A stretch of 64,000 nt of DNA from Variovorax sp. J22G73 (GTDB lineage Bacteria > Pseudomonadota > Gammaproteobacteria > Burkholderiales > Burkholderiaceae_C), in assembly GCF_030317035.1 (NCBI RefSeq), contig NZ_JASZYK010000005.1:372001-436000 (forward strand). Direction: 5' to 3'. Position 1 is the stretch's first letter. Every line of letters begins with the position of its first letter. The notes under the pieces were generated by a model that saw only the letters and a program-made list of their open reading frames with translations, made no database searches and was not told the DNA's origin. Of this stretch, positions 51,732-60,337 are shown piece by piece. The position numbers and the translations under genes are program-made.

Positions 51732-52519
51732 GCGGAAGCGAAGTCCTTGCGCCAGTCCAGCGTGCGCCACTCGATGGCCCGCACCAGTCCCTCGAGCAGC
51801 AGCCCGAGCAGGCCGTAGATCACCAGCCCGAGCAGGATCACGTCGGTCTGCAGAAACTGCTGGCCCTGCTGGATGAGGTAGCCGATGCCCGCGTCGGCGT
51901 TCACCGCCTCGGTGACCACCAGCGACAGCCACGCGATGCCCAGCGCAAAGCGCAGGCCCACCAAAAACGAAGGCCACGCGCCCGGCAGCACCACCCAGCG
52001 AATGAGCCCCCAGCGCCCCACGCCGCAGGCCTGCGTCAGCTCGGCAAAGCGCGGATCGACCGCGCGAATGCCCTTGTGCAGGTTGAGGTAGATCGGAAAG
52101 ATCACCCCGATCACCACCAGCCCCACCTTGATGCCCTCGCCGATGCCCAGCCACACGATGAGCAGCGGCAGCAGGCCCAGGAACGGCAGCGCGCGCAGCA
52201 TCTGCAGCGGCGCGTCCACGATTTCCTCGCCGATGCGCGACAGCCCGGCGACAAGCCCCAGCGCCGCGCCGATGCTCACGCCAATCAGCAGCCCGATGCT
52301 CACGCGGCGCAGCGAAATGAAGATGCTGGGCACCAGCTCGCCCGAATGCCACAGCTTGGCGCCCGCGCTCCACACCTCCAGCGGTGACGCCAGCGTCTGC
52401 ACGTTGACCCAGCCGCACCACGAGGCGCACTGCCACGCGACCACCAGCAGGGCCAGCACCAGCAGGCGGCGGCCGATGCTTGCGGCGCGGGTCACGGTGC
52501 GGTTCACGGCAAAGTTCAC
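51728..52519 (-). CDS. ssuC: Aliphatic sulfonate-type ABC permease (SsuC-like)
   Basis: The 263-residue permease has five or six transmembrane helices and the SsuC/TauC EAA loop (FAELTQACGVGRWGLIRWVVLPGAWPSFL). The start is a GTG at 52519 that overlaps the ssuA stop as GTGA; a second in-frame GTG is four codons downstream. Its position between binding protein and ATPase completes a canonical importer. Confidence 0.93.
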   Translation of the reverse strand: MNFAVNRTVTRAASIGRRLLVLALLVVAWQCASWCGWVNVQTLASPLEVWSAGAKLWHSGELVPSIFISLRRVSIGLLIGVSIGAALGLVAGLSRIGEEIVDAPLQMLRALPFLGLLPLLIVWLGIGEGIKVGLVVIGVIFPIYLNLHKGIRAVDPRFAELTQACGVGRWGLIRWVVLPGAWPSFLVGLRFALGIAWLSLVVTEAVNADAGIGYLIQQGQQFLQTDVILLGLVIYGLLGLLLEGLVRAIEWRTLDWRKDFASA

Positions 52520-53481
52520 GCCGCCGCGCCCGACCACACGGCAGCGCGCACATCCACCGCCTTGGGCAGCACGCCCAGCCTGAACAACCGGTCGGCCGTG
52601 CGCTGCTGCGAATCGAGGATGGCCGGCGCGAGCGGCACCACGTCGAAGCCGGCATTGGCGTTCACCTCGCTCACCACGTCCAGCGGCATGCCGGTGGCCG
52701 CGGAGAGCGACTTCGACACCTCGCCCAGGTTGCGCCGGGCCCAGGCGCCGGCCTCCGCCGAGCCTTCGACCAGCGCCCGCACATGCGCGGGCCAGGCCTT
52801 GGCGAACTCGGTGTTGGCCAGCAGAAAGCTGGCGCTGTCTTTCAGCACATCGCCCTGGTACGCAACCACGCGCGTCTTGCCGCGCCGCTGGGCCATGGTG
52901 AAGTAAGGGTCCCAGATGGCCCAGGCGTCGATCTCGCCGGCGTCGAAGGCAAAGCCCGCGTCGGCCGCGCCCAGCCCGATGCTGGTCACGGCCTTGATGT
53001 CCAGGCCCTGGCTCTCCAGCGCGGCGGCCACCAGGTTGTGCGAGCTCGATCCCTTGGCGTAGCCGACGCGCCGCCCCTGCAGGTCGGCGATGGTGCGAAT
53101 GGGCGAGCCCTCTTTCACCAGGATGCCTTCGGAGCGCGGCGTCGACGGCTGCGCCGCCACATAGGCCACGCGCCCGCCCGAAGCCTGCAGAAAAATGCAG
53201 CCCACGTTGCCGGCATTGCCGAAGGCCACGTCGCCCGTGTCCATCGCCTGCAGCAGGTTCAGGCCCGAGGTGAACTCGGCCCATTCGATGCGGATGCCCA
53301 GCGGCTCGAAGCGCTTCTCGAACACCTTCAGCTGCCGCGCCACCAGCGGGATGCCGGTCTTCTGGTAGCCCAGCGTCAGGGTGTTGCCCTTCAGGCCGCT
53401 GGCGCTCCACGCGTGGGGGGAAAGGCCTGCGGCGGCACCGGCCACACTGGCCGCGATGGCGAAATGTCGTCTGGAAATCAT
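52516..53481 (-). CDS. ssuA: Aliphatic sulfonate-binding protein (SsuA-like, Tat signal)
   Basis: The 321-residue periplasmic binding protein has a twin-arginine signal SRRHFAIAAS at residues 3-12. SsuA-family segments follow: LTLGYQKTGIPLVARQ, FTSGLNLLQAMDTGDVAFGNAG and DAWAIWDPYFTMAQRR. It begins 25 bases after the SfnB-like gene and overlaps ssuC by four bases. The aromatic ring in AIWDPYF is typical of the sulfonate pocket. Confidence 0.93.
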   Translation of the reverse strand: MISRRHFAIAASVAGAAAGLSPHAWSASGLKGNTLTLGYQKTGIPLVARQLKVFEKRFEPLGIRIEWAEFTSGLNLLQAMDTGDVAFGNAGNVGCIFLQASGGRVAYVAAQPSTPRSEGILVKEGSPIRTIADLQGRRVGYAKGSSSHNLVAAALESQGLDIKAVTSIGLGAADAGFAFDAGEIDAWAIWDPYFTMAQRRGKTRVVAYQGDVLKDSASFLLANTEFAKAWPAHVRALVEGSAEAGAWARRNLGEVSKSLSAATGMPLDVVSEVNANAGFDVVPLAPAILDSQQRTADRLFRLGVLPKAVDVRAAVWSGAAA

Positions 53482-53506
53482 GGCGAACCGATGGGTTTTG
53501 AAAAGG

Positions 53507-54772
53507 TCAGAGCGCGCCTGCGCTCTCGGGCCCGATGCCGTTGAGCAAATGCTCGCCCACCACGCTGAGCTTGTGGCGCACCGGGTCGTGCAGCGTGTGC
53601 ACGCGGGCGTTGCGCCAGTGCCGGTCGAAGGCGTGCGGGTGCTGCGCCGAGCGCGTGCCGCACAGCTCGAAGAGCTTGCTCGACGCGTGCAGCGCAATGT
53701 CCGATGTGAGCCACTTGGCCTCGGCCACCGCGAGCGAAGCGGCGGCGCGGCGGGCCTTGTCGGGCACGGCGATGGACGCGTCGACCGCGAGGCCCGCGCG
53801 CAGCGTCATGGCCTCGGCGGCGTGCAGCCGCGTCTGCATCTCGCCGACCTGCGCGATGACCAGCGGGTCGGTCACCGCGCGCGGCGCGCCTTCGGGCTGG
53901 CTGATGGACGCGTGGCCGCGCAGGAAGCGCACCGTGTCGTCGAGGGCCGCCTGCGCGATGCCCAGGTCGATGCCCACATGGCTCAGCTGCGACACCGCGC
54001 CCATCGGCTGCTCGCTGTAGGCGCGGTGGATGGGCAGCACGCACAGCGCTGGCAGCTCGACGCGATCGAGCCGCACGCGGCCGCTGGCGGTGGTGCGCTG
54101 GCCGAAACTCTGCCAGTCGTCCTCGATGGTCAAGCCGGGCGTGCCCGCGGGAATGATGGCGACGGTTTTCTCGCCCGCCTCGTTCTGGCCGATGACGGTC
54201 ACGTAGTGCGCGAACAGCGCGCCGGTCGCGTAGACCTTTTCGCCGCTGAGCACGTAGCCATGGGCCGTGCGCGCGATGACGGTGGGCTGCACGCCTTGAA
54301 CCCCGGGCACGGTGGCCGCGTCGACATTGGCATTGCCGAAGCGGCATCCACGCAGGATCTCGCCCAGGAAGAAGTCTTTCTGCGCCGCCGTGCCGATGCT
54401 CGACAGCCAGAACACCGCGCTGTTGTGGTTCTGCTGGATCTGCCCGATCGATGCATCCGCCGCCGACAGCAAGGCGAACACCTGCGCCACGGTCGCGTAC
54501 GACACGCCCGCGCCGCCGTGCGCGCGCGGCACGTTCATGGCCCAGAGGCCGGCGCCGGAGACCAGGTCGAGCTCCCGCGCGGGCAGGATGCGCTCGCGGT
54601 CGCGCGCCGCCGCGCCCTCGGCGATGAGGCCGGCGATGCGTCGCGCTGCGTTGAGCACTTCGGCGTCGTCGCGCAGAACCTGCGTCGGTGCAACGGCACG
54701 CGCCGTGCGCTCACCGGGCACGGTGCCGTGTTCCGCGTGGCGCTTGCTCACGGAGGCCAGCACGGCGCTCAT
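53507..54772 (-). CDS. SfnB/DszC-type flavin monooxygenase
   Basis: The 421-residue acyl-CoA-dehydrogenase-fold enzyme has the SfnB features IEDDWQSFGQRTTASGRVRL and C-terminal WRNARVHTLHDPVRHK. Sulfur starvation-induced SfnB proteins lie in operons with ssuABC-like transporters, exactly as here. It overlaps the aldo/keto reductase by four bases and precedes ssuA by 25 bases. An N-terminal extension of about 30 residues precedes the fold. Confidence 0.92.
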   Translation of the reverse strand: MSAVLASVSKRHAEHGTVPGERTARAVAPTQVLRDDAEVLNAARRIAGLIAEGAAARDRERILPARELDLVSGAGLWAMNVPRAHGGAGVSYATVAQVFALLSAADASIGQIQQNHNSAVFWLSSIGTAAQKDFFLGEILRGCRFGNANVDAATVPGVQGVQPTVIARTAHGYVLSGEKVYATGALFAHYVTVIGQNEAGEKTVAIIPAGTPGLTIEDDWQSFGQRTTASGRVRLDRVELPALCVLPIHRAYSEQPMGAVSQLSHVGIDLGIAQAALDDTVRFLRGHASISQPEGAPRAVTDPLVIAQVGEMQTRLHAAEAMTLRAGLAVDASIAVPDKARRAAASLAVAEAKWLTSDIALHASSKLFELCGTRSAQHPHAFDRHWRNARVHTLHDPVRHKLSVVGEHLLNGIGPESAGAL

Positions 54773-55803
54773 GCCGCCGGGCGATGCCGCGGCACGCGCC
54801 CGAAGAACGGATGGCTCGGGTCGTTGAAGCCCGGGCGCGACGAATGCCCGGTGGTCACCAGCCCATCGACCAGCGCCTCGTCTTCCTCGGTGAAGCGGTA
54901 TTGCAGCGCGGGCACGTAGTCTTCCCACTGCTCCAGCGTGCGCGGCCCGGCGATGGCCGAGGTGACCAGCTTGTTGTTCAGCACCCAGGCCAGCGCGAAC
55001 TGCCCCGGCGTAATGCCGCGGCCTTCCACATGCTGCTTCACGCGCTGCGCGATCTCCAGCGACTCGGGGCGCCACTCGGTCTGCAGGATGCGCTTGTCGT
55101 CCCGGCCGGCGCGCGTGCCGGGCGGTGGTGCCTCGCCGGGCGGGTATTTGGCGGTGAGCACGCCGCGCGCCAGCGGGCTGTAAGACACCACGCCCAGGCC
55201 GTAGTACTCGGCGGCGGGCAGGTGCTCGGCCTCGATCTGGCGGTTGGCCAGGTTGTACAGCGGCTGGCTCGCCACGGGGCGGTCGACGTTCAGGGCATCG
55301 GCCGTGCGGGAGAACTCGGCGATCTTCCAGGCTGTGTGGTTCGACAGCCCGTAGCTGCGCAGCTTGCCCGCGCGAATCAGGTCGCCCAGCGCGCGCACCG
55401 TCTCGGCCACTGGCGTGGCGCGGTCTTCGCGGTGCAGGTACAGCAGGTCGATGTGGTCGGTGCCCAGGCGCCGCAGGCTGGCCTCCACCGACTGCACGAT
55501 GCCGTGGCGGCCGGTGCTCTTGTTGTTGGGGCCGGCGATGTCGGGGTCGGCGTTGGCGAACTTGGTGGCCACCACCCAGCGGTGGCGCTGCGCCGCCACC
55601 AGCTGGCCCACCACGGTTTCCGACTCGCCCTTGTTGTAGGCGTTGGCAGTGTCGATGAAGTTGATGCCCTGCTCGAAGGCCCGCTCGGTGATGCGCTGCG
55701 CGGTGGCGCGGTCGGTCTGGTTGCCGAACATCATGGTGCCCAGCGTCAGCGGCGACACGAGGATGCCGCTGCGGCCGAGGGGACGGTAGTCGATGGTGCT
55801 CAT
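54769..55803 (-). CDS. Aldo/keto reductase
   Basis: The 344-residue TIM-barrel oxidoreductase has the AKR signature (FIDTANAYNKGESETVVGQ) with catalytic Asp-Tyr in that segment, and the C-terminal NADP-binding IAGPRTLEQWEDYVPAL. The closest type is the AKR11/YajO-like group. It overlaps the SfnB-like gene by four bases and follows the SfnG-like gene by 71 bases. It may reduce an aldehyde released by C-S cleavage; this is inference. Confidence 0.92.
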   Translation of the reverse strand: MSTIDYRPLGRSGILVSPLTLGTMMFGNQTDRATAQRITERAFEQGINFIDTANAYNKGESETVVGQLVAAQRHRWVVATKFANADPDIAGPNNKSTGRHGIVQSVEASLRRLGTDHIDLLYLHREDRATPVAETVRALGDLIRAGKLRSYGLSNHTAWKIAEFSRTADALNVDRPVASQPLYNLANRQIEAEHLPAAEYYGLGVVSYSPLARGVLTAKYPPGEAPPPGTRAGRDDKRILQTEWRPESLEIAQRVKQHVEGRGITPGQFALAWVLNNKLVTSAIAGPRTLEQWEDYVPALQYRFTEEDEALVDGLVTTGHSSRPGFNDPSHPFFGRVPRHRPAA

Positions 55804-55874
55804 GGAAAAGGAACTCTCTGTAAGGCTTGAGGTGTCGGGTGTGCGCGAAGAACGCAAAAGGGAAGAAAGCGCGG

Positions 55875-57059
55875 CTACAGCCGCAGCCCCGCCTGCTTCA
55901 TGAGCGGCAGGATGCGGTCGCCGAAGAACTCGAGGTCGGGCTTGAAGTCGTAGAAGCTCAGCTGCAGCCCGTCGACGCCCGCGCGCTTGAGCTGCACGAA
56001 CTGCTCCACCACCTGCTCGGGCGTGCCGATGACCTCGATGTTTCCGCCGATGGCGCGTCGCTTGGCCGCGTCGTTGCCCACGCGGCCGCGCCAGGCGTGG
56101 GCGTCGCTGTCGAAGCGGTTGAAGCTGGTCTTGGGGTCGGCGTCGGCATGGGCGACGATGGCGTCGTGATAGTCCCAGGTCTCGCGCTCGGTCTCGCGGC
56201 TGATGACCATCGGGTTGAGCAGCGTGCGCACCTCGCGCCCCACGTCCCGCGCGGCCTGCTTCACGCGCGCGGTATGCGCCGGCAGTGCCTCGATGGCGCT
56301 GGCGAAGGCCGAGCCGCTCGGGCTGGTGATGAAGACGATGTCCGAGTAGCGGCCCGCGAAGGCAATGCCGGCGTCGGAGCCCGTGGCGTTCACCAGCACC
56401 GGCCGGCCGAAATTCGGCTTGGGCGTGACGAAGGCGCCGTCGAGCTTCCACGGCGACTCGCCCTGGAACGACCAGTTCTCGGTGTCGGCCCACAGCCGCT
56501 GCACGGCCTCCAGGAACTCGGCCGCCAGCTCGTAGCGCCGGTCGTGCTCGATGCGGTGCGAGCCGAACATCTCGTGCTCCACCGCACGGTGCCCGGTCAC
56601 CACGTTGATGCCCCAGCGCCCGCCCGAGATGTGGTCGAGCGTGGCTGCGTACTTGGCCAGGTGCAGCGGGTGCAGCGGCCCGTACAGCACATGGATGGTC
56701 GAGATGAGCATGATGCGGCTCGTGACCGCGGTGAGCGCCGCCGTGGTCATGAACGAGTCGAGCGCGTTGCCGTCGAACACGCCGCCGTAGCCGCCCTTGG
56801 GCAGCCACTGCGACAGCGCGAACACCAGGTCGAAGCCCAGCGACTCGGCCTTCAGCACCAGGTTCTTGTTGTAGTCGTAGCGCCAGTCGGTGGTGCGCGG
56901 CAGGGTCGATGCGCTCCAGCCGCCCGCCTGTATCGGCAGAAACAGGCCCAGCAGCACGGGCTGGCGAAAGGCCTGCGAAATGGGGCTCTCGCTGAATTCG
57001 GTAGGCGCGACGAAGCGCTCCCACCCGGCAATGGCGCCGGGCCGGTTGGAAATGGACAT
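55875..57059 (-). CDS. SfnG/SsuD-like FMNH2-dependent sulfone monooxygenase
   Basis: The 394-residue luciferase-like monooxygenase has SfnG/SsuD features: TTDWRYDYNKNLVLKAESLG, LDHISGGRWGINVVTGH and a C-terminal EFFGDRILPLMKQAGL. SfnG converts dimethylsulfone to methanesulfinate. It differs from the short SsuD-like gene at 49894 by longer N- and C-termini. It lies between a DszC-like gene (57163) and an aldo/keto reductase. An AT-rich dyad lies in the 103-base gap upstream. Confidence 0.9.
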   Translation of the reverse strand: MSISNRPGAIAGWERFVAPTEFSESPISQAFRQPVLLGLFLPIQAGGWSASTLPRTTDWRYDYNKNLVLKAESLGFDLVFALSQWLPKGGYGGVFDGNALDSFMTTAALTAVTSRIMLISTIHVLYGPLHPLHLAKYAATLDHISGGRWGINVVTGHRAVEHEMFGSHRIEHDRRYELAAEFLEAVQRLWADTENWSFQGESPWKLDGAFVTPKPNFGRPVLVNATGSDAGIAFAGRYSDIVFITSPSGSAFASAIEALPAHTARVKQAARDVGREVRTLLNPMVISRETERETWDYHDAIVAHADADPKTSFNRFDSDAHAWRGRVGNDAAKRRAIGGNIEVIGTPEQVVEQFVQLKRAGVDGLQLSFYDFKPDLEFFGDRILPLMKQAGLRL

Positions 57060-57118
57060 GGGGAATTACCTCTGGGGTTCAACAATTCTGGACAAGCGCC
57101 GCGCAATTGGCACGCCCG

Positions 57119-57138
57119 GAATTCGCATATCGAAATTC
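57119..57138. promoter_or_regulatory. Dyad GAATTCG-N5-CGAAATTC upstream of SfnG-like gene
   Basis: The two arms are inverse copies apart from one extra A. The centre CATAT with flanking CG matches the ATATGCGAA element found in other organosulfur promoters of the window. Located 60-79 bases before the LLM start. Confidence 0.45.
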
Positions 57139-57162
57139 ACCGGCGTGCAATGCAAGGCCCGT

Positions 57163-58407
57163 TCAGAACACCTTGCCTTCTTCCAGGTGCGCGGTCGTGC
57201 CGTTGAGGTGGTAGTCGCCCACCACGCGCGCCTTCTGCTGCAGCGGGTTGTGGTTGAACAGGGTGCGCAGGTTGCGCCAGTGCCGGTCGAAGTTGTGCTG
57301 CCGCGAGGTGGCCGAGGCACCGCCCGCGTCGAACAGCCGCTCGGCCGCCTGCAGCGCGATGCGGCTCACCGCGAGCTGCGTCTTGGCGGTGGCGAGCGCG
57401 CCGTCGAGCACGAGCTGCGCGGCGCTGTCGTCGTCGTCATCATCCCCGGCATGCCGCAGCGCCTCGGCCGTGCGGTCGAGCCGGCGTGCGTTGTCCGCGA
57501 TCAGCGCGTCCACCGCATGGGTGTGCGTGGCCAGGTCGCCCACCACCCACTGCGTGAAATGGTCTTGCGGCGCCGAGGCCGCCGGGCTGTGCGCCGCGGG
57601 GCGCGCGTGGTGGCGCACGTAGTGCAGCGCATCGCTGAACACGTTGCGCACGATGCCGCCGGCCACCGCCACCAGGTAGAGCTGGCGCAACGACGACGCA
57701 TGCCGGCGCTGCAGGCTGCGTTGCCGGGGGTGCACCACCTCGTCGTCGTGCACCTGCAGGTTGTCGAACACCAGGCTGCCGCTGGCCGTCAGGCGCTGGC
57801 CCATACCGTCCCAGTCGTCTTTCACGTGCAGGCCCTCGCGGTCGGTGGGCACGATGACGGTGGCATCGCGCCCTTCTTCGTCGTGCACCGCGATGCTCGC
57901 GAAATCGGCGAAGGCCGTGCCCGTGGCGTAGTACTTGCTGCCGTTGAGCACGCGCTGGTCGCCCCGACGTTCGAGCGCGGTGGTGACGGTGCCTGAGCGC
58001 GGCGTGCCCAGCTCGGTGAAGGCGCCGCCGAAGAGCGCGCCTTGCAGCACGCGGGCCAGCTGCCGGTCGCTGTTCGCATCGGGCGGCGCGGTGGTCCAGA
58101 GCTCGATGGCGTTGTAGTGCGTGCGCAGCGCATGCGCCACGTTGGAGTCGGCCGCGGCCAGTGTGGCCACCACCTGCACGAGGTCTTCGATGGTGCCGCC
58201 CGGGCCGCCACGCGCCGGCGGCACGCGCAGCGTGCCGAGCCCCGAGGCCTTGAACTGCGCGAAGGCCTCGAAGGGCAGCGTGCGGTCGCGCTCGCGCTGG
58301 GCGGCGCCTTCGGCCATCGATGCCGCCAGCGCGGGCAAGCGGGCCAGCAGCGTGTGGAGTTCCGGTGCCTGCGCGGTATGCGCTGCGGGCTGGAGGACGG
58401 CGTTCAT
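57163..58407 (-). CDS. DszC-like flavin monooxygenase with divergent C-terminal His motif
   Basis: The 414-residue enzyme has the DszC/SfnB fold with KDDWDGMGQRLTASGSLVF and a late WRNLRTLFNHNPLQQK. In its four paralogues here the last motif reads R-x-H-(T/S)-(L/V)-H-(N/D)-P; this copy has Leu instead of the first His. A run of six Asp follows an AGD loop near residue 330. The start at 58407 is the first Met before the conserved domain. It is the first gene of the minus-strand sfn/ssu cluster and is divergent from an SBP_bac_5 gene. Confidence 0.9.
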   Translation of the reverse strand: MNAVLQPAAHTAQAPELHTLLARLPALAASMAEGAAQRERDRTLPFEAFAQFKASGLGTLRVPPARGGPGGTIEDLVQVVATLAAADSNVAHALRTHYNAIELWTTAPPDANSDRQLARVLQGALFGGAFTELGTPRSGTVTTALERRGDQRVLNGSKYYATGTAFADFASIAVHDEEGRDATVIVPTDREGLHVKDDWDGMGQRLTASGSLVFDNLQVHDDEVVHPRQRSLQRRHASSLRQLYLVAVAGGIVRNVFSDALHYVRHHARPAAHSPAASAPQDHFTQWVVGDLATHTHAVDALIADNARRLDRTAEALRHAGDDDDDDSAAQLVLDGALATAKTQLAVSRIALQAAERLFDAGGASATSRQHNFDRHWRNLRTLFNHNPLQQKARVVGDYHLNGTTAHLEEGKVF

Positions 58408-58457
58408 CGCGATTCCTGAAACGAAGCAGAGGGCCGCGAATATAGGCTCGCGCGCGG

Positions 58458-58478
58458 TTTGGTTTTCGCATAACCAAA
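58458..58478. promoter_or_regulatory. Dyad TTTGGTT-N7-AACCAAA in divergent organosulfur promoter
   Basis: Perfect 7-base arms around TTCGCAT give the spacing of a LysR-type site. It lies 51 bases from the DszC-like start and 170 bases from the SBP start in a 240-base divergent gap, the rest of which shows no second clear motif. Likely operator for both transcripts. Confidence 0.55.
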
Positions 58479-58647
58479 TTCGGATTTTTCGTTTCGCCGA
58501 TTTGCGGCCGCGCCGTCTTCGCAACGTATTCGCGCTGCCTTCAGACTGAATTTCGAAGATCGAAAAAATGCTAAGTGCGCGCGCCAATTTCCAAGACCAT
58601 CGGCTGGACTTTCATCGAACTCCATTGCCGGTACGGCGCTTCAATTC

Positions 58648-60267
58648 ATGCTCTCCCTTCTCCTGCCCTCACTGCTCAAGAAACTCCATTTCGACCGGCG
58701 GCTGGTTCACCTGGCTCTGGCCGCGCTGCCCTTCACCGCGTCGGCACAAGCCCCTTCGCAAAAACCCGTCGAAGGCGGCACGCTGACCTATGCGGTGTCG
58801 CAGGAGCCGACCTCGCTCGTGTCCTTCCTCGACACCAAGACCGACAACCGCAACGTGAGCGCCAAGGTCACCGAAGGCCTGCTGCGCTACGACGCCAAGT
58901 TCACGCCGCAGCCGCTGCTGGCCACCGAATGGCAGGTGAGCGCCGACGGGCTGAAGTACAGCTTCAAGCTGCGCCCCGGCGTCAAGTTCCACGACGGCCA
59001 CGACCTCACGTCGGAAGACGTGCGCTACTCGGTGCTCACGCAGAAAAAGCAGGGCCCGCGCGGGCGCATCACGCTGGCCAACGTGGAGCGCGTGGACACG
59101 CCCGATCCGCTCACCGCCGTCATCGTGCTGTCGAAGCCGGCGCCCTTCCTGCTGAAGTCGCTGTCGTCGGCGGAGCTGCCCATCGTGCCGGCGCACCGCT
59201 ACAGCGACGGCGAGCCGCTGGGCAACCCGAACATCACCGCGCCCGTGGGCACCGGCCCCTTCGTGTTCGAGCAATGGGTGCGCGGCAGCCACCTGGTGCT
59301 GCGCAAGAACCCGAACTACTGGCGCAAGGGCTACCCGCACCTCGACCGCGTGATCGTCAAGTTCGTGCGCGACCCGGCCGCCATTTCCACCGCGGTGGAA
59401 ACCGGCGAAGTCGATGTGGCGCAGGGCGTGGGCCTGGCCGACCTCGACCGCCTGGGCGCCAACCCCAAGCTGAAGATCGACGATACCTACGACGGCTTCC
59501 TGAACAACGCCTCGTTCCTGGAGTTCAACCTGGAGAACCCGGTGCTGGCCAACGTGAAGGTGCGCCACGCCATTGCGCAGGCCATCGACCGCAACTTCAT
59601 TCGCAACACCATCTACTACAAGCGCGTGGAGGTGGTGAACTCGCCGGTGCCGCGCGTGCTGGCCGACTACTACGACGACAGCACCTTCCGCTACCCCTTC
59701 GACGTGGCCGCGGCCAACCGCCTGCTCGACGAGGCGGGCCAGCCCAAACAGGCCAACGGCCAGCGCTTTTCGCTGCGGGTGAGCTACATCCCCGGCGCGG
59801 AGTTCAAGCGCACCACCGACTACCTGCGCTCGGCGCTGGGCCGCGTGGGCATCAAGGTCGAGGTGGTCGATGGCGACCTGCCCACTTTTCTGAAACGCGT
59901 GTACACCACGCGCGACTTCGACATCAACATCAACGGCCTGGGCCGCCTGTTCGACCCGACGGTGGGCGTGCAGCGCATCTACTGGGGCGACGGCGTGCGC
60001 AACCCGCTCATCTGGATCAACGGCGCGCACTACGACAACCCGCAGGTCGACGAGCTGTTCCGCCAGGCCGCGGTGGAGGTCGACGCCGGCAAGCGCGCCG
60101 CGCAGTTCAAGCAGGTGCAGCAGATCGTCGGGCGCGAGCTTCCCGTGCTGCCGCTGGTGAGCGTGCCGCTCATCCAGGTGTACAGCGCGCGCGTGCACAA
60201 CCTGAACAACAGCATCGACCTGATGGCCGGCGACCTGGCCGACACATGGGTCGAGCCGCGCAAGTGA
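58648..60267 (+). CDS. SBP_bac_5 ABC substrate-binding protein
   Basis: This 539-residue periplasmic binding protein has a Sec signal of about 34 residues (ending ASAQA) and family-5 segments LRPGVKFHDGHDLTSEDVRY, APVGTGPFVFEQWVRGSH and LFDPTVGVQRIYWGDG. It is the first of a co-directional set SBP, amidase, SBP, SBP. It is followed after 70 bases by the amidase gene. No permease lies within the window to its right. Confidence 0.93.
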   Translation: MLSLLLPSLLKKLHFDRRLVHLALAALPFTASAQAPSQKPVEGGTLTYAVSQEPTSLVSFLDTKTDNRNVSAKVTEGLLRYDAKFTPQPLLATEWQVSADGLKYSFKLRPGVKFHDGHDLTSEDVRYSVLTQKKQGPRGRITLANVERVDTPDPLTAVIVLSKPAPFLLKSLSSAELPIVPAHRYSDGEPLGNPNITAPVGTGPFVFEQWVRGSHLVLRKNPNYWRKGYPHLDRVIVKFVRDPAAISTAVETGEVDVAQGVGLADLDRLGANPKLKIDDTYDGFLNNASFLEFNLENPVLANVKVRHAIAQAIDRNFIRNTIYYKRVEVVNSPVPRVLADYYDDSTFRYPFDVAAANRLLDEAGQPKQANGQRFSLRVSYIPGAEFKRTTDYLRSALGRVGIKVEVVDGDLPTFLKRVYTTRDFDININGLGRLFDPTVGVQRIYWGDGVRNPLIWINGAHYDNPQVDELFRQAAVEVDAGKRAAQFKQVQQIVGRELPVLPLVSVPLIQVYSARVHNLNNSIDLMAGDLADTWVEPRK

Positions 60268-60337
60268 AGGCCAGGGCCAGGGCCGGCGGAACACGCTTGA
60301 AGAACAACCCAGAAGAACACACCCGAAGGACATCGAC

